Below, one piece after another: positions 34,932 to 42,840 of a DNA stretch of 50,966 bases (the first letter of the stretch is position 1; each line of letters begins with the position of its first letter). The notes beneath the pieces are model-generated. The model saw only the letters and a list, made by a program, of their open reading frames with translations, had not been told where the DNA came from and searched no databases. Position numbers and translations under genes: made by a program. This stretch comes from Planctomycetota bacterium (lineage in GTDB: Bacteria > Planctomycetota > Planctomycetia > Pirellulales > Pirellulaceae). The stretch is taken from positions 1 to 50,966 of the forward strand of contig CAUJKA010000205.1 of NCBI GenBank assembly GCA_963204965.1, given 5' to 3'.

Positions 34932-35294
34932 CTATTCGAGGTCGACAATGAGGTTCTTGTAGTCGACCACTAGCCGATGGCCGACGAGCAAGCCGATGCC
35001 CAGCAGAGGCATCTGGCCATTGTTCGCGATAACCTCCACGGCCCGTTTTTCCCCGAACCAGTCCAAAATGCAAGTATATGATTCCAGCGTTACCTCGTTG
35101 CCGTCGGCAAGTCTTGCGCGGATACCAGCACTTTGCTCTAAGCCAAGAGTCGCAATTATTGCTTGGGGGACAACTAGTTCTCCGTTGAACGCCGTGTCGA
35201 CCCATACGGTGATTTCGACGGGATCTTGGTTGGCGGTTGGACGGATCTTCAAGTTCATTAATGCTCGCCCAAATTCATCGACTATCCCATTCAC
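34932..35294 (-). CDS. Retropepsin-like clan AA aspartic protease
   Basis: A 120-residue single-domain aspartic protease. The catalytic motif is VWVDTAFNGELVVP near residue 32, followed by the hydrophobic strand VPQAIIATLGL. The late GQMPLLGIGLLVGHRLVVDY matches the second half of the retropepsin fold. Such proteins act as dimers, each giving one Asp. The GTG start (35294) shares a base with the upstream TAG stop (TAGTG), so translation is coupled; ATG 35258 would also spare the active site. It belongs to a small family often paired with a short helical protein. Confidence 0.8.
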   Translation of the reverse strand: MNGIVDEFGRALMNLKIRPTANQDPVEITVWVDTAFNGELVVPQAIIATLGLEQSAGIRARLADGNEVTLESYTCILDWFGEKRAVEVIANNGQMPLLGIGLLVGHRLVVDYKNLIVDLE

Positions 35295-35542
35295 TAATTC
35301 AAGACTCCGATTTGAACCGCTGCACTATGACCGACACGCATTGCGAAAGCCAGTCTGTCTGGGTGTGCGGAACGTGATGCCTGAATCGCCTCGCTCAACG
35401 TCTTTCCAAAGAAATACTCGCCTGAGTCGGGCTCGATTGCCACGAAATCATTCATATTCGTCTTTTCGAGGTTTTCACGCAGTTTTTCTTCGTACAGTTG
35501 CGTCGCACGTCGAACGACATCTTCTGTTCTCTTGGAAACCAT
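35294..35542 (-). CDS. Small helical protein paired with the aspartic protease
   Basis: An 82-residue protein. The N-terminus is helical and charged (RRATQLYEEKLRENLEKTN). The second half, NDFVAIEPDSGEYFFGKTLS and EAIQASRSAHPDRLAFAMRVG, matches a small family I recall immediately upstream of clan AA aspartic proteases. The stop and the protease start overlap by a base. It could be a partner, substrate or antitoxin-like regulator of the protease; which is not known. Confidence 0.75.
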   Translation of the reverse strand: MVSKRTEDVVRRATQLYEEKLRENLEKTNMNDFVAIEPDSGEYFFGKTLSEAIQASRSAHPDRLAFAMRVGHSAAVQIGVLN

Positions 35543-35622
35543 TTACGCACTCCTGAAAATTGCGATTACCACAACGTATCCAGTATACTTTTCCGATACG
35601 GGAAGTGGGGTTGGCACGCCCG

Positions 35623-35697
35623 ATGAAAATCAAAATAAGGGTGGTAGGCGTTCTGCTTCTGTTGTGTCAACTGCTCGGGCCCGCTAGTCGCGAGTAG
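35623..35697 (+). pseudogene. Orphan 24-residue signal-peptide-like ORF
   Basis: ATG 35623 opens MKIKIRVVGVLLLLCQLLGP and stops after 24 residues. It looks like a signal peptide cut off from its protein, just ahead of a membrane protein gene. It may be a leftover of a decayed gene, or a chance ORF. Coding support is low. Confidence 0.3.
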
Positions 35698-35715
35698 GCA
35701 AAGGATGAGATCTGC

Positions 35716-36093
35716 ATGATCGACGACCATGGTCGTAATTCAAATTTAGCCATCGTGCTGTCTGTGTTCTGGTCGCCTACAACGATCTGCGTCGCTGCAC
35801 TCCACGCGATTTATGTCGTATTATCTTACTACGACGGCATGCTTGCCAACGTTCTATTCTGGTGCAGCGTGGTCGTCGCCGTCACTTACATTGGTGCAGG
35901 CCGTTTGGTGCTAAGAGTGGGTGTGTCCTCTCGGCAGGACTATCATGAGCAGATGGCCCTCTGTGCTACTGGAAAACTTCCCGTCGAGTACGCCGCTGAA
36001 AGAAGCGTGCATGCTGGCTTAATTATTCAAGGGCTAGTCATGCTTACTCCAGCGATTTGGTTTGCTAAAATGCTTTGCAAAGTTATTCAATGA
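35716..36093 (+). CDS. Small membrane protein, unknown function
   Basis: A 125-residue protein at ATG 35716 with AAGGA about ten bases upstream. Hydrophobic spans are near residues 12-32 (AIVLSVFWSPTTICVAALHA), 40-60 and 100-120 (LIIQGLVMLTPAIWFAKML), with a charged loop between. No family recognised. It lies alone on the plus strand between two converging or diverging small genes. Confidence 0.58.
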   Translation: MIDDHGRNSNLAIVLSVFWSPTTICVAALHAIYVVLSYYDGMLANVLFWCSVVVAVTYIGAGRLVLRVGVSSRQDYHEQMALCATGKLPVEYAAERSVHAGLIIQGLVMLTPAIWFAKMLCKVIQ

Positions 36094-36130
36094 CCAATCG
36101 ATTCAATGGAGCCGCATTCCATTCCGTTAG

Positions 36131-36739
36131 ATGGCTTCGATCTCCAATGACCGCGGCCCGCTGATCTCATCCGTTCTGCCTACAGAGTTCAACATGTTAA
36201 CTAAGCTCTGCAACGCGATCGACAGGCTAATTGACTTGATCTACATGCGAAAATTGGGGCCTACAATGCCTTCGGACATTGGCACTGCTTTTCTGAAATA
36301 TGACTCGGTAGAAGAATGGATGATCGGGGAGAAGGTTCCTCGCAGGTTTTTTCACGATCCCGATGAACGAATGCGAGACCTTTACATTCGCCAGTATGGT
36401 GCCCTGAGACGCCATCTATTTGACAAGCATATCGCGACGTTACCGCAGTTCGAACGAGATCGTTTTGCGGCTGGAACTCATCCATCTCAATCGCATCGAT
36501 TCGTTGAGGAGGCAGAAACCTACTGCCCAAGACTGAAGCAATACCTTGAATCGATTGGCGTTACATCCGAAGAGGTTTTTTGTGGCCTGTATCACATGGA
36601 TCGTGTTGTCATGACCGTCGTGCCAACGCCGTCAATTGACGAGGAGACTCTTCGGCAAGCACCGTGGCTTTTCGAAGGATTCGAAGTCAAGTACATGCAA
36701 CCCAATCATCCAGCAAAGGAGGAATGTATTAAGGAATAG
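36131..36739 (+). CDS. Hypothetical protein, cytoplasmic
   Basis: A 202-residue protein. The body has KVPRRFFHDPDERMRDLYIR, FERDRFAAGTHPSQSHRFVE and VTSEEVFCGLYHMDRVVM. No family recognised. ATG 36131 is the first start; ATG 36194 (MLTKLCNAIDRLIDLIYMRK) may be the real one, because the first 21 residues look unstructured. It ends 90 bases before the converging S41 peptidase gene. Confidence 0.6.
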   Translation: MASISNDRGPLISSVLPTEFNMLTKLCNAIDRLIDLIYMRKLGPTMPSDIGTAFLKYDSVEEWMIGEKVPRRFFHDPDERMRDLYIRQYGALRRHLFDKHIATLPQFERDRFAAGTHPSQSHRFVEEAETYCPRLKQYLESIGVTSEEVFCGLYHMDRVVMTVVPTPSIDEETLRQAPWLFEGFEVKYMQPNHPAKEECIKE

Positions 36740-36828
36740 ATGATGGGTCGCTTGGTTAAAGGCAGCGCGGGAGAAAATGGATTCCACCCATTTTTAAGGT
36801 TAAACTCTGCTGATGCTCGACGCGAAGT

Positions 36829-38484
36829 CTATCGGGCCCGCGATGCGGCCAGACCAGCGACGGTGCTTGAGCGAGCTTCTTCGATGGCAACGCGGAGAGC
36901 ACGGTCGGTCTTCGCGTTTGGACTTTCGTAGCTTTGTTTGGCTACGAAGTGAGGCTGTTCTAGCTTCAACACAGGCGTTGTTGGTTGAACGCCTTGTTCG
37001 CTGATGGCTCGGCCACTTGGTGAGTAGAACTTGGAGACTGTCAAACGGATGCCGCAGTTCAGTCCTTTGGTATGGAACAAGCCTTGAACGCTGCCCTTAC
37101 CGTAGGTGGTTGTTCCGACAAGCTTGCCGCGATTGTTGTCGCGAATTGCACCGGCCAAAATTTCGCTGGCACTAGCGGACTGTTCGTCGATCAACAGCAC
37201 TAGCGGAACTTGCCATGTACCTGAGCGATGAGCGACGTAGTTTTGGTTTTCGATACCGTTTTTGCCTCGAGTGCTAACAATGCCACCTTCGGTTAAGAAT
37301 CGGTCGGCAACGGCAACCGATGCGTCGAGCCATCCGCCTGGATTGCCGCGAACATCAATGATCAGACTTTGCATGCCTTGCTGATGAAGAGTCCACAGAG
37401 CTCGGTCCAATTCATCGGCAGTGGTCTTTTGGAAGCTGCTGATCTTGAGGTACGCAACTTTGTTGTCGCTTTCGATTATGTGAGCGTCTTCAACGCTAGG
37501 CACTTCGACGCGACGTCGGGAAACAACCTTGGTGAATTGTTCTCCCGAAGCACGTTCGATCAACAAGCGAACTTGGCTGCCTTCTGGACCGCGAAGTAGG
37601 TCGGCTGCTTTGTCAGCTCCGATATCGGAACAAACTACCGAGCCGATTTCAACGATGCGATCCTCAGGAAGCAACCCAGCTTCGCGAGCTGGTCCGCCTT
37701 GAATGACATTTAGAATTCGCAAAGGTACAACGTGTGGTTCAAGAGCCACGCCAAGTCCGACAAAGTTGCCTTCGATCTGTGATTCAACTTCACTAAGCTC
37801 GGCTGGTGATAGGAATGCTGAATAGGGATCCAGCAAACCGACGGCACCTAGCACAAACTGCATGATCGTTGTCGTTGGTTTGATTCCAAGTTCCGACTGA
37901 GCGATGTCGGCAGCTTGCGATACGATTGTACGAGCTTCCATTCGCGAGTTGATCGACTTAGCCAATGTCACTCGGTGAATGCCTGTTCGGAAGCGTTCGA
38001 TGTTCTCTTTGCGAGCTGGATTCACGTGAGCCTTGATGAACTCGGGTTCCATCAAAGCGACTTCCAGGTAAGCTGTGCCACCACGAACGATTTCAGTCAA
38101 TTGAATGTTATCAACATAGCTCATCTCTAACCGAGCCAGAATCTCGGAGTAGAGGTCGAGCACTGTTGTTGGACTGGTGGTATTGATGATTTGCTCGATC
38201 GCACTATCGCTAGTGCGACGAACCACATCGTGATGTAGGCGGGCGATTTGCAGGCGACGACGCAATTGAGCTTCGCCTGGGTTTTGTCGGAGGGAGGCTT
38301 CGTAGTGTTGGATCGCGTCGATCCAAGCGCTCTCGCGTTCCATTTCGATACCGCGATTGAGAGCTTCTTCAACAATCGAGGCGGTTTTGGCAGGTGCAAG
38401 TGAAACTTGCTGAGCAAATGCGGGAAGAGCAAGCCAGAGGAGGGCTAGCAGGCACTGACCGAAGGCTCTTGCTGATACTACCAT
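36829..38484 (-). CDS. S41 family C-terminal processing peptidase
   Basis: A 551-residue exported serine peptidase. The ATG at 38484 has GGAAG seven bases upstream and gives a signal peptide ending AFA|QQ (FGQCLLALLWLALPAFA). The frame is open to 38682, but that adds non-family residues. A helical N-terminal part has a TPR-like EALNRGIEMERESAWIDAIQ. A PDZ domain spans about residues 230-310 (VGLGVALEPHVVPLRILNVI). The peptidase domain has IDEQSASASEILAGAI (catalytic Ser, near 440) and GTTTYGKGSVQG (catalytic Lys, near 460). It trims C-termini or degrades envelope proteins. Its 5' side faces the aminotransferase gene. Confidence 0.9.
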   Translation of the reverse strand: MVVSARAFGQCLLALLWLALPAFAQQVSLAPAKTASIVEEALNRGIEMERESAWIDAIQHYEASLRQNPGEAQLRRRLQIARLHHDVVRRTSDSAIEQIINTTSPTTVLDLYSEILARLEMSYVDNIQLTEIVRGGTAYLEVALMEPEFIKAHVNPARKENIERFRTGIHRVTLAKSINSRMEARTIVSQAADIAQSELGIKPTTTIMQFVLGAVGLLDPYSAFLSPAELSEVESQIEGNFVGLGVALEPHVVPLRILNVIQGGPAREAGLLPEDRIVEIGSVVCSDIGADKAADLLRGPEGSQVRLLIERASGEQFTKVVSRRRVEVPSVEDAHIIESDNKVAYLKISSFQKTTADELDRALWTLHQQGMQSLIIDVRGNPGGWLDASVAVADRFLTEGGIVSTRGKNGIENQNYVAHRSGTWQVPLVLLIDEQSASASEILAGAIRDNNRGKLVGTTTYGKGSVQGLFHTKGLNCGIRLTVSKFYSPSGRAISEQGVQPTTPVLKLEQPHFVAKQSYESPNAKTDRALRVAIEEARSSTVAGLAASRAR

Positions 38485-38967
38485 GGGGACTTCCGGGTGT
38501 GGTTGACTTCGTGACAACTTGAATTTCGAATCCTCAACAAACGCGGAGAACGGAGTGCGTTTGTGATTCATGTCCAGGCCCTTACCCTCGACGCGGTGGC
38601 ATTGGTCTTGACTGTGTCTAGCAGTCACCATCAACCAATTAAGCCACGCGCAACCATCCATGCACGAAGTCGGCCCGAGCAAATATAGGATGCAGTTTGG
38701 TGCGGGTCAAAAAATCGCGAGGAAATTTCCGACGCTAAAACCGCTGTAGCCCCTACAGCAGCACCCCCTCGTTTCGATAACGCTTGTTTTGCCGAATATT
38801 AGGCTGCCCACTGGACCTGAGCGGACTTTCCGAGGATGCTTTTAGGGGAAAGTAGGCGGCCTTTAGACGATGATTCGTCTCTGTGGCACCTGATCCAAGA
38901 TTTGCAAAAGGGCTACGTAATTCTGCCCTTTGATTTAACACACTCCCCAGACATTTACTATTGGCTC
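38485..38967. other. Divergent spacer between S41 peptidase and aminotransferase
   Basis: A 483-base region with the promoters of both genes. Open frames from both sides enter it but look unlike the families. One compact perfect stem is GCTGTAG (38743-38749) with CTACAGC (38753-38759), a three-base loop and no T-run. Nothing else was recognised. Confidence 0.45.
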
Positions 38968-40158
38968 ATGTTTGACTCAGTAACCCTTGCACCGCCTGAC
39001 CCGATTCTTGGCTTGACCGACACCTACGCGAAGGATACGCGATCTGGAAAAATCAATTTAACCATTGGTGTTTACCAGGATGAAAACGGCGTCTGTCCCG
39101 TGCTTGAGTGCATCAAGCTGGCTGGGCAAAAACTGCTGGACTCGGAGATCACCAAGACCTACCTGGGCATCGACGGCTTGCCAGCCTTCCGGCAGCACGC
39201 AGTGAAGCTTGCTCTAGGTGGAATTGTGGCCGAAGACCGTGTCGCCACGGTACAAACCCCGGGCGGCACCGGCGCACTTAAAGTTGCCGCTGATATGATC
39301 CGCAAGAATTTCGGTTCCGTGCGAGTCTGGGTCAGCAATCCGACTTGGCCCAATCACGTTGGTCTGTTCGAATCGGCCGACCTTGAAGTGAAGAGCTACC
39401 CCTATCTCACTGCAGACAAGCGATCGCTGGACTTCGATGCGCTCTTGAGCACGTTAAAGAATGAAGGCAAGCAAGGTGATGTCGTCTGCTTGCATGGTTG
39501 TTGCCACAATCCGTCTGGAATTGATCCGACCGCCGAGCAGTGGAAAGAGCTGTCGAGCGTGATGGCAGAGAAGAAGATGTTGCCTTTGGTCGACTTTGCC
39601 TACCACGGCTTTGGTGATGGTCTTGAAGAAGATCGAGTGTCATTGCATGCCATCGGTGCCGATCATGCCGAGTTTATCGTTTGCAGTTCGTTCTCCAAGA
39701 ACTTCGGGCTCTACAGCGAACGCGTTGGAGCGATGTTAGTCGTCTGCAGCCAACCAGCGCATGCGATCAACGTAAGCAGTAGTGCCAAGCAAGTCGTCCG
39801 CACCAACTACTCGAATCCGCCTCGTCACGGGGCCGCCTTGATTTCGACAGTCCTGGCCGACGCTGAGTTGAAGGCATTGTGGACCAAGGAGTTGGCGGCG
39901 ATGCGCGGACGAATCCATGAGATGCGTCGCTTGTTTGTGGACGGCATGAAGGCTACCGGTTGTAAGATTGACTTCGCATTCTTGCTCAAGCAAAAGGGCA
40001 TGTTCTCTTTTAGTGGTTTGACTCCGCTGCAAGTTGACTGGCTGAAGAACGAAAAAGGGATCTATATGGTTGGCAGTGGTCGCATCAACGTGGCAGGCAT
40101 CACTCATAAGAACCTGCCTGTACTAACCGCCGCGATCGCTGAAGTCCTGGCTCAATAG
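38968..40158 (+). CDS. Aspartate/aromatic amino-acid aminotransferase (class I, AspC-like)
   Basis: A 396-residue PLP enzyme, the length of E. coli AspC. The start at ATG 38968 gives MFDSVTLAPPDPILGLTDTY, the family N-terminus, whereas the upstream open frame to 38836 does not fit. NLTIGVYQDENGVCPVLECI, the PGGTGALKVAADMI loop, NPTWPNHVGLF, the Asp of PLVDFAYHGFGDG and the Schiff-base Lys in SSFSKNFGLYSERVG are present. It moves amino groups between aspartate or aromatic amino acids and 2-oxoglutarate. The epimerase gene follows by 30 bases. Confidence 0.93.
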   Translation: MFDSVTLAPPDPILGLTDTYAKDTRSGKINLTIGVYQDENGVCPVLECIKLAGQKLLDSEITKTYLGIDGLPAFRQHAVKLALGGIVAEDRVATVQTPGGTGALKVAADMIRKNFGSVRVWVSNPTWPNHVGLFESADLEVKSYPYLTADKRSLDFDALLSTLKNEGKQGDVVCLHGCCHNPSGIDPTAEQWKELSSVMAEKKMLPLVDFAYHGFGDGLEEDRVSLHAIGADHAEFIVCSSFSKNFGLYSERVGAMLVVCSQPAHAINVSSSAKQVVRTNYSNPPRHGAALISTVLADAELKALWTKELAAMRGRIHEMRRLFVDGMKATGCKIDFAFLLKQKGMFSFSGLTPLQVDWLKNEKGIYMVGSGRINVAGITHKNLPVLTAAIAEVLAQ

Positions 40159-40188
40159 TTAACCACGGTTCAAGATAAGGTTCCATCG

Positions 40189-41148
40189 ATGCGTTATCTG
40201 ATCACTGGTGGTTGCGGCTTTATAGGTTCGCACCTGACCGAGACGCTCTTGAAGTCGGGCAATCAAGTCACCATCCTGGACAACTTGACCACCGGTCGGA
40301 TTGGGAATATCCAGCATGTCGAATCGCATCCGGATCTGAAGTTACTTGTCGGAAGCATTACCGATGAAGAGCTGGTTCACGAAGCGATTCGCGATTGCGA
40401 TGCTGTATACCATTTTGCCTCGGCAGTCGGCGTTCGATTGATCATGGATCAACCCGTGGAATCGATCAATACGATTGTCACTGGTACGCAGATTGTTCTC
40501 AAGTTTGCCAACCGCTATCGCAAGCCGATATTGTTGACATCGACCTCCGAGGTCTACGGCAAGTCGCAATCGGTTCCGTTCGACGAGGACGGAGACCGGC
40601 TGGAAGGACCAACGACCAAGCATCGCTGGGCTTATGCCTGCGCGAAGGCTTTGGATGAGTTCATTGCCATGGCCTATTGGAAGACAACCAGCTTGCCAGT
40701 TATCGTCGTTCGCTTGTTCAACACGGTTGGGCCACGACAAACCGGCCAATACGGAATGGTCATTCCCAATTTTGTGCAACAGGCGATCCAAGATGGGCCG
40801 CTGCGAGTTCATGGCGATGGAAAGCAGACTAGGTGTTTTTGTCACGTCGCCGACATTGTTTCAGGCCTCGAGCAATTAATGCATTGCAAGGCTGCATATG
40901 GGCAAGTCGTGAACTTAGGTTCTACCGAAGAGATTTCAATGCATGCTCTTGCTCAACGCATCGTTGAGCGTGTTGGCAGTAAATCGACAATTGAACTCGT
41001 GCCCTACCAGCAAGTTTTTGGTGACGGGTTCGAAGACATGTTGCGACGTGTTCCCAAGATCACCAAAGTCAATCAGCTCATCGGCTGGAAGCCACAACGC
41101 AACTTGGCAAACATCATCGACGATGTTGCAGCGCAGTTTCGTTCCTAA
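40189..41148 (+). CDS. NAD-dependent epimerase/dehydratase (UDP-sugar type)
   Basis: A 319-residue extended short-chain dehydrogenase. The Rossmann loop is ITGGCGFIGSHLTETLL and the catalytic YxxxK is YACAKALDEF. VVRLFNTVGPRQTGQYGMVIP is the sugar-binding block of the GalE/UDP-glucuronate decarboxylase group. The exact sugar nucleotide is not clear: UDP-glucose 4-epimerase and UDP-glucuronate decarboxylase are both possible. It follows the aminotransferase by 30 bases and precedes the FAD gene by 72. Confidence 0.88.
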   Translation: MRYLITGGCGFIGSHLTETLLKSGNQVTILDNLTTGRIGNIQHVESHPDLKLLVGSITDEELVHEAIRDCDAVYHFASAVGVRLIMDQPVESINTIVTGTQIVLKFANRYRKPILLTSTSEVYGKSQSVPFDEDGDRLEGPTTKHRWAYACAKALDEFIAMAYWKTTSLPVIVVRLFNTVGPRQTGQYGMVIPNFVQQAIQDGPLRVHGDGKQTRCFCHVADIVSGLEQLMHCKAAYGQVVNLGSTEEISMHALAQRIVERVGSKSTIELVPYQQVFGDGFEDMLRRVPKITKVNQLIGWKPQRNLANIIDDVAAQFRS

Positions 41149-41220
41149 GCCAGAATCGTAAGCAAGTTCCGCGACTTTCGCGAGTGCGAGAGTCGACCAT
41201 GACACAAGGCAATTCCTGCG

Positions 41221-42336
41221 ATGACCGGTTCAGCCACTGATTCGACCGACATGTTACTGAACGAACCTTTTGTTCGGCAACTTCAACAGGCTGTCTGCGA
41301 AACTGGTTCGCCCATTCAACCTATTGGCAACGCTACGAAGTGTGGACTTGTCGGTAAGGACAACATTCGGCTGGTTCGAACCAGTGAGTTTCAGGGTATT
41401 GTTACTTACGATCCGTCTGAGTTTCTCATTACGGCCAAGTCTGGGACTAAAATCGCGGACTTAGCTTCGACGCTCGCCCAGTATGGTCAGTACTTGCCAT
41501 TCGATCCATTGTTTGTTCAGGCCGGTGCCACGTTGGGTGGAACGATCGCTAGCGGAATTAGTGGTCCCGATCGATTGCTTTACGGTGGCGCTCGGGACTT
41601 CATTATGGAAGTCGCGTTGATCGATGGCCTGGGCCGTCTGGCTCGTGGCGGCGGCAAGGTTGTCAAGAATGCGGCAGGCTTCGACACTCCCAAGTTGATG
41701 GTAGGCAGTTACGGCCGCTTGGGCGTAATCATCGAAGCCACGTTGAAGGTTTTTCCGACGCCTCAAGCTCATGCATCGCTGCTGGTTGAACACAGCTCGA
41801 TTGAATCAGCCCTGCGTTCAATGCAAAAGGTATTGGCGAAACCGCTACCGATTTCCAGCGTGCTGATCGACTGCCAGCATACTGTCTGTTTTCGAGTCGC
41901 TGGCCCGAGTGCATCGCTAGAAGGCGTTCTTCAGCGAATCAAGTCACTGGTTGACACTTCGTCGAAAGCAAAAGTCGCTGATGATATTTCGCAGCGCGAG
42001 AAGTTCATCGAATGGATCGAAGGGCCGCTGTCGGAAGGCTCTGCCTTGGTTCGTATCGGCGTCGATCCAACGGTCGTAGCGAAGTTGACTGCAGCGCTAA
42101 ACGCAATTGGAGTCTCGGACTTTTATCATGCTGGTGCTTGTTCAATCACTTGGGCTAAGTTGCCTGCAGACACGCTCGATGGTTTGGATACGCAGCTCAT
42201 GTCGCTTGGCTTGTCGGGCGTGGTGGTTCGAGGTTCGGTGGCTGCACCGTTTATTGGCAATCGCCAGTGGTTGAAAATGGCATCCAAGATTCAAGTCGCC
42301 ATGGATCCCGATAGACGGTTCGTACCTTGGGAATAG
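41221..42336 (+). CDS. FAD-binding protein, glycolate oxidase subunit GlcE-like
   Basis: A 371-residue flavoprotein of the FAD_binding_4 (PCMH) type. FQGIVTYDPSEFLITAKSGT and the FDPLFVQAGATLGGTIASGI block are the FAD-binding region, followed by GGGKVVKNAAGFDTPKLMVG, typical of GlcE. GlcE works with GlcD and the iron-sulfur GlcF to oxidise glycolate or lactate; neither is next to it here. The start is ATG 41221; the ATG at 41199 is out of frame. Confidence 0.84.
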   Translation: MTGSATDSTDMLLNEPFVRQLQQAVCETGSPIQPIGNATKCGLVGKDNIRLVRTSEFQGIVTYDPSEFLITAKSGTKIADLASTLAQYGQYLPFDPLFVQAGATLGGTIASGISGPDRLLYGGARDFIMEVALIDGLGRLARGGGKVVKNAAGFDTPKLMVGSYGRLGVIIEATLKVFPTPQAHASLLVEHSSIESALRSMQKVLAKPLPISSVLIDCQHTVCFRVAGPSASLEGVLQRIKSLVDTSSKAKVADDISQREKFIEWIEGPLSEGSALVRIGVDPTVVAKLTAALNAIGVSDFYHAGACSITWAKLPADTLDGLDTQLMSLGLSGVVVRGSVAAPFIGNRQWLKMASKIQVAMDPDRRFVPWE

Positions 42337-42407
42337 TTCTTACGTTGGAGCATTCGCTTCTCTCGAACGAAGTCGCTCTCGGAATATAGTCAGGAAGTGA
42401 ATCCAAA

Positions 42408-42809
42408 ATGCCTTCTACCATCCACGAAGACACGCTTGCCTACAACGCTGCACTCGATGAATCCGATCAAGCGATTTGCGCTTTGTTAGCCGAAGAGATT
42501 ACTCGCAATCTCAAGGGTGCGGAGAACAAAATCTGGCACGCTCATCCAGTTTGGTTCCTCGATGGCAATCCAATTGTCGGCTATAGCAAACTGAAGAATT
42601 GCGTTCGACTGCTTTTCTGGAGCGGACAATCGTTTGACGAAGAAGGTCTCGCTCCCGAGGGTAAGTTCAAAGCCGCTGAAGCTCGATATACCGCTGTTGA
42701 TCAAGTCAAGAAAAGCGTGCTCAAACGCTGGTTAGTCAAAGCTAAACAGATTCAGTGGGATTACAAGAATCTCGTTAAACGCAAAGGCCGTCTTGAGAGG
42801 CTTGTTTGA
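42408..42809 (+). CDS. DUF1801 domain protein
   Basis: A 133-residue protein of the DUF1801 (YdhG/YdeI-like) family. KIWHAHPVWFLDGNPIVGYS and NCVRLLFWSGQSFDEEGL are the family blocks. The start at ATG 42408 has AGGAAGTG upstream. The family has no settled biochemical function. It ends 31 bases before the converging large secreted protein gene; no terminator is obvious between them. Confidence 0.82.
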   Translation: MPSTIHEDTLAYNAALDESDQAICALLAEEITRNLKGAENKIWHAHPVWFLDGNPIVGYSKLKNCVRLLFWSGQSFDEEGLAPEGKFKAAEARYTAVDQVKKSVLKRWLVKAKQIQWDYKNLVKRKGRLERLV

Positions 42810-42840
42810 ACGACTGGCTGGATACTCGCTTAGGTGATCA

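Noticed and set aside
36740..36931. 63-residue plus-strand ORF after the hypothetical at 36131-36739
   Set aside because: It overlaps the S41 peptidase C-terminus antisense, with no ribosome site and no recognisable content.
38836..38967. Extended aminotransferase N-terminus from ATG 38836
   Set aside because: The added 44 residues do not resemble AspC-type enzymes, whereas ATG 38968 gives the usual 396-residue protein.
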